Source: Alphaproteobacteria bacterium (lineage in GTDB: Bacteria > Pseudomonadota > Alphaproteobacteria > Sphingomonadales > Emcibacteraceae). From it: a DNA stretch of 7,270 bases. The stretch is from assembly GCA_030432815.1 (NCBI GenBank), contig JAUILB010000140.1:1-7270 (forward strand), in the 5' to 3' direction. Position numbers and translations under genes: made by a program. The notes under the pieces are model-generated. The model did no database searches. It saw only the letters and a list, made by a program, of their open reading frames with translations, and was not told the DNA's origin. This document shows positions 1-5,186 of the stretch, one piece after another (the stretch's first letter is position 1; each line of letters opens with the position of its first letter).

Positions 1-1
1 T

Positions 2-457
2 ATCAACAATATTGTTAAATATAAAAATTTCTATATTTCAAGCCAGCCACCGGCCGAAGCATTTGCCATGATGAAAGAACGCGGTATCACAACCGTGATA
101 ACAAACCGCGCGGCAAAGGAAAATAATGGGTTTGAAGAGGAAAAATTCGCCGAAGCGGCGGGGCTTAAATTTCATCGTGCCCGCATTTATAATGACCGTT
201 ATGGTGACATAAACGATGGCAAGATAAACATTGCGGAACTTGAAAAAGCACTTGGTATTATTGCTTCAACAACCGATGGTGATGTTCTTGTGCATTGTGG
301 ATCAGGAGACCGTGCATCAATGGTGTTAGCGGCGCACTTATACAGTGTGGATCAGGAAAAACCTGAAGAAGCCCTTAGCAAAGCGCGGATCGCCGGACTC
401 AGGCACCCGGGAATTACAGAACAGCTTGAAATATATATGGATTTAAAGGAAGAATAA
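2..457 (+). CDS. DUF442 / beta-lactamase-hydrolase-like phosphatase-fold protein, 5' end missing
   Basis: The reading frame is open from base 2 to a TAA at 455-457, giving 151 visible codons. No ATG, GTG or TTG lies in frame before the ATG at 68, yet the codons upstream of it translate to a typical family N-terminus (FYISSQPPAEAFAMMKERG, compare the usual 'vYvSGQPspedl..l...G'). The true start is therefore off the left edge and the ATG at 68 is internal. The active-site loop HCGSGDR has its Cys at 296-298, a C-x4-R spacing as in DUF442 and rhodanese-like proteins rather than the C-x5-R of classical tyrosine phosphatases. The later EEALSKARIAGLR segment matches the family's 'eeAl..aR.aGlr'. 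Known members include sulfur-transferase-like proteins and phosphatase-like domains; the substrate here cannot be told. The gene converges on the crotonase gene with a 2-bp gap. Family call is good, function is open. Confidence 0.82.
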   Translation: MNNIVKYKNFYISSQPPAEAFAMMKERGITTVITNRAAKENNGFEEEKFAEAAGLKFHRARIYNDRYGDINDGKINIAELEKALGIIASTTDGDVLVHCGSGDRASMVLAAHLYSVDQEKPEEALSKARIAGLRHPGITEQLEIYMDLKEE

Positions 458-465
458 GATTATTC
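452..465. repeat. 14-bp dyad spanning the two convergent stop codons
   Basis: GAATAA, two bases, then TTATTC form a perfect 6-bp inverted repeat. It contains the TAA stop of the plus-strand gene (455-457) and the stop of the minus-strand gene (460-462). It could form a small AT-rich hairpin in either transcript, but it is too weak to be called a terminator alone. Confidence 0.45.
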
Positions 466-1245
466 GAACTTTGGTGTTCTTTTTTCATTAAACGCGCATA
501 CGCCTTCCTTGAAATTATCATGGGTCCCGGCAATTTTTTGCGCATCTGCTTCCGCGTTTAATTGATCTACTAGTGAATTTTCCCCCGATGCATCAAGCAG
601 TTCACGAATTTGCATAAGCACGGATGTGGGTTTTTGGCTTAATTTTTTTGCCAAGATATCCGCTTCCACGTCCAACTCACCATCATCAACTACTTTATAA
701 ATCATTCCCATCTCAAATGCGCGTTGCGCGCTTATCGGTTCACCAAGCATCATCATTTCAGTAGCCCGCGCATGACCAATAAGCCGCGGCAGGAAATACG
801 TACTCCCCGCATCAGGAACCAGTGCGATATTGATGAACGCCTGAACAAATTGTGCTGATCTGGCGGCTATGGTAAAATCGCATCCAAGCATTAGCCCCAT
901 GCCGGCACCTGCGGCATACCCGTTTACTGCGGCGATCGTCGGGAATGGAAGCTTTTTAAGCCCGAGTATGAGCGGCTCGAAATTTTCCCTAAGGGCCTTT
1001 CCCAGATCCAGATCATTACCTACTGGTAAATTTTTTAAGTCAGCGCCAACAGAAAACCCATCCCCCTGACCGATGATGATCAACGCTTTTAAGGCCTGCT
1101 CATTTTCCAGCATAGACAGGCACGATGAAATATCGTCGAAAAACTGCTGGTTCATCGCGTTAAGGGCTTTTTCACGCGTGAGGGTGATTCTAGCAACTTG
1201 CCGGTTTACTTCCAGCTCCATTGTGGAGAGTTTTTTATGTGTCAT
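460..1245 (-). CDS. PaaG-like enoyl-CoA isomerase/hydratase (crotonase family)
   Basis: With the ATG at 1245 the product is 261 aa, close to E. coli PaaG (262 aa). Crotonase landmarks, numbered from this ATG: the first oxyanion segment FSVGADL (64-70), the NGYAAGAGMGL segment (second oxyanion glycines around 113-115), and VPDAGSTYFLPRLIG around 143-157. The two catalytic glutamates of true enoyl-CoA hydratases are absent: their aligned positions are Gly117 and Phe137. Asp145 in VPDAG matches the catalytic Asp of PaaG-type isomerases, so isomerisation of an acyl-CoA double bond is more likely than hydration. The exact substrate is unknown and no other paa genes are in view. The frame extends upstream to a TTG at 1284 and an ATG at 1263. 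I prefer 1245 for length and because a candidate promoter (1252-1280) overlaps the earlier starts. No clear Shine-Dalgarno site precedes any of them. The gene lies downstream of the GGDEF gene on the same strand. Confidence 0.88.
   Translation of the reverse strand: MTHKKLSTMELEVNRQVARITLTREKALNAMNQQFFDDISSCLSMLENEQALKALIIIGQGDGFSVGADLKNLPVGNDLDLGKALRENFEPLILGLKKLPFPTIAAVNGYAAGAGMGLMLGCDFTIAARSAQFVQAFINIALVPDAGSTYFLPRLIGHARATEMMMLGEPISAQRAFEMGMIYKVVDDGELDVEADILAKKLSQKPTSVLMQIRELLDASGENSLVDQLNAEADAQKIAGTHDNFKEGVCAFNEKRTPKFE
466..485 (+). terminator. Weak candidate Rho-independent terminator of the DUF442-like gene
   Basis: GAAC (466-469), a six-base loop and GTTC (476-479) are followed directly by six T residues (480-485). 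The stem is only 4 bp and lies inside the 3' end of the convergent crotonase gene. The dyad at 452-465 just upstream could add to the structure. The geometry is right but the stem is weak. Confidence 0.3.
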
Positions 1246-1251
1246 GGTCAA

Positions 1252-1280
1252 ACTATTGCCCATAGAAAAAAAACTGTCAA
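1252..1280 (-). promoter_or_regulatory. Candidate sigma70-type promoter of the crotonase gene
   Basis: On the minus strand TTGACA (1280-1275) is followed after 17 bp by AATAGT (1257-1252), a perfect -35 and a 4/6 match to the -10 consensus. Transcription would begin at about 1245-1247, at or next to the chosen ATG, so the message may be leaderless. This fits the lack of a ribosome binding site. It is a pattern match only. Confidence 0.4.
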
Positions 1281-1333
1281 TCAATCCGGTAGTACAATCT
1301 TATATTTCGTGTGAATTGCGGTATTTTGAAAGC

Positions 1334-2410
1334 TTATGCAGAGATGCTATTGTCTTGTGTGACAACCTGATCCAGCTCAAGTTCACTTTGGATCATATTG
1401 CGGCCATTTGCTTTTGCTAAATACAGGGCAGAATCTGATTTTTGTATCAGGTCATTTACATTTCCCCCGGGCCGTGCACAGGAAACACCGAATGACATGG
1501 TTATGCGGCCGAAATTTGCACCAGTATTTTTATTCTTAATAATACGTTGGGAAATAACGGTTCTTATTTTGTCCGCAAGATCGATACCATCGTCAAGGGT
1601 CGCCTTTGGTAACAGTATGGCAAATTCCTCACCGCCGTAACGTGCTGCTGCACCACGAAGTCCCAGTTCTTTTTTAATGACGTGGGCGACAACTTTTAAA
1701 ACCTGATCACCAATCTGATGGCCAAAATTGTCATTGAATTTTTTAAAGTGGTCAATGTCACATAATATGAGCACAAGTCCATCACTGCAATTTACAAAAT
1801 TGTCCATATATTCGGCAATTTTTTCTTCGAAAAATTTACGGTTACCAATATTGGTAAGCGCATCAGTACGGCTTTCAAGCCGGGCATTTTCAAGATTTGT
1901 CTTAAGTCCTTCAATCCTCTGCGTACTTTCCTGTAGCTTGTCTTCAAGTTTTTGACTTTGTTCTTTGATTTTATCTGTATCTGTGATGACAAGTTTGATG
2001 ATATCCCTGAGTTCGCTTGCCCCTTCAAAATCGGAAAGCTTGTTCATATGATTCATCAGCGCTTTTGTATGGGCATTTGTATCATCACCGGCGTCTTTTA
2101 ACACCGATACAATTTTTGCCAGCTCTTTCTGAAATGTAGCCCCTGTTTCTACTACCGTTCTTAATTCCTTGTCGGTCGAGAAGAATTTTTCATAAAGTTT
2201 ATCATTCAGTTCTTCATTGAAATCCATGTTTTTTGCAATCAGGTTTTCAAGCACTTTTGAAAGATTAAGGTCGGACTGCGCTGAATGAGTATACCAAAGT
2301 TGGTAATTTTTAGGGGTAGGGACAACCTTATATTCGGTCATCATACTTATCGTATTATCAGAGTTTTGCCAGATAAACTCCTTGTCATTATCGGATAGAA
2401 ACTTTGTCAT
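1334..2410 (-). CDS. Diguanylate cyclase: N-terminal helical region, coiled coil, GGDEF domain
   Basis: The 358-aa protein has a C-terminal GGDEF domain (about 175-345) that should make cyclic di-GMP from two GTP. Visible motifs: D-x-L-T-x3-NR (183-191), the metal-binding CDIDHFKKFND (Asp218), the signature GGEEF (259-263), and ALYLAKANGRN (328-338). All residues expected for activity are present. The usual RxxD inhibitory site before the signature is missing: GLRG stands in its place. Residues about 145-180 form a charged, heptad-like helix, probably the dimerising coiled coil. The first 130 residues contain PTPKNYQLWYTH (31-42), a motif seen at the N-terminus of many proteobacterial GGDEF proteins. 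There is no signal peptide or membrane segment, so it is cytosolic. The ATG is fixed by an in-frame stop three codons upstream; the SD is poor. The input signal is unknown. Confidence 0.93.
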   Translation of the reverse strand: MTKFLSDNDKEFIWQNSDNTISMMTEYKVVPTPKNYQLWYTHSAQSDLNLSKVLENLIAKNMDFNEELNDKLYEKFFSTDKELRTVVETGATFQKELAKIVSVLKDAGDDTNAHTKALMNHMNKLSDFEGASELRDIIKLVITDTDKIKEQSQKLEDKLQESTQRIEGLKTNLENARLESRTDALTNIGNRKFFEEKIAEYMDNFVNCSDGLVLILCDIDHFKKFNDNFGHQIGDQVLKVVAHVIKKELGLRGAAARYGGEEFAILLPKATLDDGIDLADKIRTVISQRIIKNKNTGANFGRITMSFGVSCARPGGNVNDLIQKSDSALYLAKANGRNMIQSELELDQVVTQDNSISA

Positions 2411-2458
2411 TTTCTTTTAATATCTCTTTTGTAACGCTTAAATTCCCCCTGAAATAAC

Positions 2459-2476
2459 GAATGTTATTAAACATTC
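2459..2476. promoter_or_regulatory. 18-bp perfect dyad in the leader of the GGDEF gene
   Basis: GAATGTT (2459-2465), ATTA, AACATTC (2470-2476) is a perfect 7-bp inverted repeat with a 4-bp centre. It starts 49 bp upstream of the diguanylate cyclase ATG. Size and symmetry suit a dimeric repressor site, or a small hairpin in the 5' UTR. No regulator is in view to link it to. Confidence 0.35.
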
Positions 2477-2526
2477 CTGTCGTTTCTATAGTTAATATTA
2501 TCTTTATATTTTTAAAATTTAGTTAA

Positions 2527-2555
2527 ATAGTAGATAACAATTTAACCGTATGCAA
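2527..2555 (-). promoter_or_regulatory. Candidate promoter of the GGDEF gene
   Basis: On the minus strand TTGCAT (2555-2550) and TACTAT (2532-2527) are separated by 17 bp, matching 3/6 and 4/6 of the sigma70 consensus. This would leave an untranslated leader of about 110 bases containing the dyad at 2459-2476. The region is very AT-rich, so chance matches are likely. Confidence 0.25.
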
Positions 2556-2578
2556 CACCAGATATATATATCGTTATC
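2533..2578. repeat. Separated inverted repeat GATAACRAT with an AT palindrome
   Basis: GATAACAAT (2533-2541) is repeated in inverted orientation at 2570-2578, which reads GATAACGAT on the minus strand: 8 of 9 bases match, with 28 bp between. The right arm overlaps the perfect 12-bp palindrome GATATATATATC (2561-2572). The pair brackets the candidate -35 of the GGDEF gene, so it could be a regulator site. In such AT-rich DNA it may also be chance. Confidence 0.25.
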
Positions 2579-2622
2579 AAAGGCATTTTTTTATCAATAA
2601 AACCTTGTGGAATGTCGTGCAC

Positions 2623-3918
2623 TTAGCGGTTTAAAAAATCCGGAACATGATCCCCCATGCCGATGATGGGAGTAGCATTATTGGTATTTTCTTTATCGCT
2701 GCTATCTGATTTACTGGATGGTTTAGCAGATTTTTTCTGTTTTGCCGGTTTTTGTGATTTTTCAGCACGTTTTGATTTGCGGTCTTCCAGTATTTCATCG
2801 GGCACCTTGTGAAGCGGAATTTTTTTATCAAGAAATTTAAGAAGCGCATCCAGATATTTTTTATCAGCTTGTGTAGAAAGGGTAAATGCGGTTCCGCTCT
2901 TGCCTGCACGACCAGTACGTCCAATACGGTGGACATAATCTTCCGGATTATTTGGTACATCATAATTAAAAACATGGCTTACGTCCGGGATATCAAGCCC
3001 ACGTGCGGCCACATCGCTGGCCACCAGTATTTTTAGATCGCCATCCTTAAACCGGCCAAGGGTTTCCATGCGTATATCCTGATGCAGATCACCATGAAGT
3101 TCCGCCGCGCTATAACCATGAACATTGAGTGATTTATTGACAACTTTTACTTCTTTTTTGCGGTTGCAGAAAATAATGGCGTTTTTGATACCCTGTTCAT
3201 TAATCAGGTGGCGAAGCACCTGCCGTTTTACGGTATCATTTCCCTTAAAACGTACCAGATTTTCTGTAATGGTTGTGGCGGTCTGGGTAGGGGGACTGAC
3301 TTCAAACTCTTTTGGATCTTTCAGGAAAGTATCGGTAAGCTTTTTAACTTCCGGCGGCATGGTTGCAGAAAAGAAAAGCGACTGAACCTTTTTTGTCAGC
3401 ATTTTACAGATCCGCTCAATATCCGGGATAAAACCCATGTCGAGCATGCGGTCTGCTTCATCGACTACCAGGACTTCTACACCATTAAGCATCACATTGC
3501 CCCGTTCCATATGGTCAAGCAGGCGTCCCGGCGTTGCGATCAGCACATCAACGCCTTTATCAAGCTTTTTGACCTGTCCGGCGAAATCGGTACCACCGAT
3601 CAGCAGTGCACATGTAAGTTTGGAATGCGAGCCATATTTGTCAAAGCTTTCTTCAACCTGTGCGGCAAGTTCACGTGTGGGTTCCAGAATTAATGACCGT
3701 GGCATACGTGCCCGCGCACGACCCTGGCTAAGGATATCAATCATCGGCAGGGTGAATGCCGCCGTTTTTCCCGTACCTGTCTGGGCAATACCAAGGATAT
3801 CACGGCCCTGCAGCGTGCTAGGGATGGTTTTTTTCTGAATGGGGGTAGGTTCCTCGTAGCCGGCATCCTTCACCGCGCTGAGCAATTGTTCGCTCAAACC
3901 TAGATAATCAAAACTCAT
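2623..3918 (-). CDS. rhlE: DEAD-box ATP-dependent RNA helicase, RhlE type
   Basis: The 431-aa protein carries the full DEAD-box motif set in order: Phe3 with PTPIQ (24-28, Q motif), AQTGTGKT (45-52, Walker A), PTRELA (80-85, Ia), TPGR (129-132, Ib), DEAD (153-156, II), SAT (184-186, III), FCNR (250-253, IV region), ARGLDIP (305-311, V) and HRIGRTGRAG (330-339, VI). It should unwind short RNA duplexes using ATP, acting in the cytosol in ribosome assembly or RNA decay. RhlE is the best subtype match. After the core comes a Lys/Ser-rich, probably disordered tail (about 378-415) that may bind RNA. The protein ends with PIIGMGDHVPDFL, an ending I associate with alphaproteobacterial RhlE homologues. 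The ATG gives the usual MSFDYLGLS-type N-terminus; an AGGA lies 13 bases upstream, a rather long spacing. It stands alone between gaps of 212 and 143 bp. Confidence 0.95.
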   Translation of the reverse strand: MSFDYLGLSEQLLSAVKDAGYEEPTPIQKKTIPSTLQGRDILGIAQTGTGKTAAFTLPMIDILSQGRARARMPRSLILEPTRELAAQVEESFDKYGSHSKLTCALLIGGTDFAGQVKKLDKGVDVLIATPGRLLDHMERGNVMLNGVEVLVVDEADRMLDMGFIPDIERICKMLTKKVQSLFFSATMPPEVKKLTDTFLKDPKEFEVSPPTQTATTITENLVRFKGNDTVKRQVLRHLINEQGIKNAIIFCNRKKEVKVVNKSLNVHGYSAAELHGDLHQDIRMETLGRFKDGDLKILVASDVAARGLDIPDVSHVFNYDVPNNPEDYVHRIGRTGRAGKSGTAFTLSTQADKKYLDALLKFLDKKIPLHKVPDEILEDRKSKRAEKSQKPAKQKKSAKPSSKSDSSDKENTNNATPIIGMGDHVPDFLNR

Positions 3919-3972
3919 ATAGTGACCAAATTCCTAATCTTCTTTGCCAAATCTTTCCCGCTTCTTGCGCGA

Positions 3973-4000
3973 ACAATAGGCATAAAGCGGAAAATGTCAA
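3973..4000 (-). promoter_or_regulatory. Promoter candidate for the RhlE-type helicase
   Basis: On the minus strand a perfect TTGACA (4000-3995) is followed after 16 bp by TATTGT (3978-3973), a 4/6 match to the -10 consensus. The predicted start is near 3966, giving a leader of about 45-50 bases. This is the best promoter match in the window. A near-perfect dyad, TTCCCGC/GCGCGAA (3955-3961 and 3967-3973), sits over the predicted start point. Confidence 0.55.
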
Positions 4001-4010
4001 TAAAACATCG

Positions 4011-4021
4011 CTTATCATAAG
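4011..4021. repeat. 11-bp palindrome upstream of the helicase promoter
   Basis: CTTAT, C, ATAAG is perfectly symmetric and lies 10 bp upstream of the candidate -35 box (3995-4000). It could be an activator site or just the 3' region of the membrane-protein transcript. It is short and AT-rich. Confidence 0.2.
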
Positions 4022-4061
4022 AAAATATATAGCAACACACCGGATTAAAAAAGTGGCAATG

Positions 4062-4958
4062 TTAGATCAAACTATCCGTCGGGGCATGTGCCATCTGGCC
4101 ATTATTTCTGCGTCTGCGCTTCCTGCTGCGTTCCAGGATTTCTTCCTGCCATTGAAACAGGTTCAGCTCAATGAAGACGAAAGCCAGGATCCAGAGCATC
4201 GCATCCCAGAATTCAAGGAAAGAGCCGTCAATTCCCCAATATAAAGCACAGACGAACATTGCCACATAAAGTATGGTTTTGAAAAACAGGCATGTTTTTA
4301 TGAGTGGTTGATAGATGATTTGCTTTAACTGGTACCAAACTTCAATTTCCAGAATGGCAACAATCAGAAGCCACGAAAAACTGTTTATAACATCTGCCCA
4401 GGCGAGTTGTTGTGTCTTCGCAATGGTATCGCTGTCCGCGAATAAAGTATAATGGTTAAGCGCAAAGAGTTCCTTTCCTTGAAAGAAATGGCAATTTTCA
4501 GCGTTAAGGGAAATATATTCGTTTACACGAACAATATAGGACCATTCGGACCCGGCAAGCGCACATATATCACCGACTTCCATTGGCGAAATATCATAAA
4601 ACATTGCAAGCCTTAAGGCATAATTGTAACAGGCGAGAATGATCACGATGTAGCAAAGGCTCCGGATCGTCAGAAGCGAATTTTTCAATAGATTGCTCTT
4701 CAGGGTTTCATCGGAAATAACCCAGGTTTCCAATTCAAACAGGATCAGCAGAATGGTCCAAACCAACGTGTCGATGGTTGTGTTAAAGGTTTTCATGATT
4801 TCATCAAGCGGAATACTGCCCGTGAATAAATGGGATGACGCTAGCCATTCTTCTCTGAAGAATAGTAGGATATTTGAAAGAAGCAGCAAATAGATAGAAT
4901 ATTTGAAAAAACCGTAAACAAACGACCTTTTATCTATCTGATCAGAAATGAAACCCAT
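4062..4958 (-). CDS. Unrecognised six-helix membrane protein with three W-x7-E-x-[E/N] repeats
   Basis: I do not recognise this 298-aa protein. Predicted membrane helices are about 17-34, 63-80, 97-119, 187-207, 219-241 and 249-268. Basic residues fall in the even loops and the C-terminus (RSRKRRRR, 277-284), so both ends should be cytoplasmic. The largest loop (120-186) would be periplasmic; it contains Cys132 and Cys156, a possible disulfide. Helices 2, 4 and 6 share one signature: D63-W67-E75-E77-W79, N192-W196-E204-E206-W208 and D252-W256-E264-N266-F268, with identical internal spacing. Helices 2-3 and 4-5 align over about 35 residues (shared K92/K221, L95/L224, L101/L230), which suggests an internal duplication. 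Paired acidic residues near the cytoplasmic end of three helices hint at ion or cofactor handling, but that is inference. There is no signal peptide, catalytic motif or recognisable partner gene. The ATG start has no strong SD. Confidence 0.85.
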   Translation of the reverse strand: MGFISDQIDKRSFVYGFFKYSIYLLLLSNILLFFREEWLASSHLFTGSIPLDEIMKTFNTTIDTLVWTILLILFELETWVISDETLKSNLLKNSLLTIRSLCYIVIILACYNYALRLAMFYDISPMEVGDICALAGSEWSYIVRVNEYISLNAENCHFFQGKELFALNHYTLFADSDTIAKTQQLAWADVINSFSWLLIVAILEIEVWYQLKQIIYQPLIKTCLFFKTILYVAMFVCALYWGIDGSFLEFWDAMLWILAFVFIELNLFQWQEEILERSRKRRRRNNGQMAHAPTDSLI

Positions 4959-4977
4959 TGTCTTTGCTCACAAAAAT

Positions 4978-4996
4978 AAAAGCAGATCGTGCTTTT
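4978..4996. promoter_or_regulatory. 19-bp perfect dyad just upstream of the membrane-protein gene
   Basis: AAAAGCA (4978-4984), GATCG, TGCTTTT (4990-4996) is a perfect 7-bp inverted repeat with a 5-bp centre, 19 bp before the membrane-protein ATG. On the minus strand the second arm runs into ATTTTTG, so it could be an operator, a 5'-UTR hairpin or a weak terminator. The rest of the 228-bp gap (4959-5186) is AT-rich; I see no convincing promoter or small gene in it. Confidence 0.35.
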
Positions 4997-5186
4997 CAGA
5001 CAAAAATTAAATTCAAAGTTTCAATCAAATATTTTTGTAATTTGATAATTGAGCAGGTACCGCCATTTTACTTAAAAAGCAAAAGAAAAATGAACGTTAA
5101 AACTATTTTTTTATGAAGGTTGGCGCTTGCGACATTGAGATCTATATACTTTTTCAGATAGCTGCGTTAATTTCTGTAAGTAATTC

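Noticed and set aside
869..1420. Plus-strand open frames at 869-1069 and 1073-1420
   Set aside because: They lie antisense to the crotonase gene and the 3' end of the GGDEF gene, match no family I know, and have low-complexity compositions typical of shadow frames.
2441..2452. Strong SD-like AGGGGG on the minus strand upstream of the GGDEF gene
   Set aside because: No start codon lies at a suitable distance after it, and the cyclase ATG is over 30 bp away with an in-frame stop between. It does not mark a gene start.
2584..2610. Possible terminator after the helicase gene (AAGG...CCTT with A/T arms)
   Set aside because: The stem is interrupted and almost all A-T, with no clean T-run after it on the minus strand. 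It is not distinguishable from AT-rich background.
3125..3838. Overlapping plus-strand open frames up to 161 codons inside the helicase gene
   Set aside because: They are antisense to a fully conserved DEAD-box gene and show no recognisable domain. The lengths are as expected from stop-poor complementary frames.
3955..3973. Hairpin TTCCCGC/GCGCGAA as a 5'-UTR thermosensor of the helicase
   Set aside because: It overlaps the predicted transcription start and -10 box, so most of it would not be in the RNA. One pair is mismatched.
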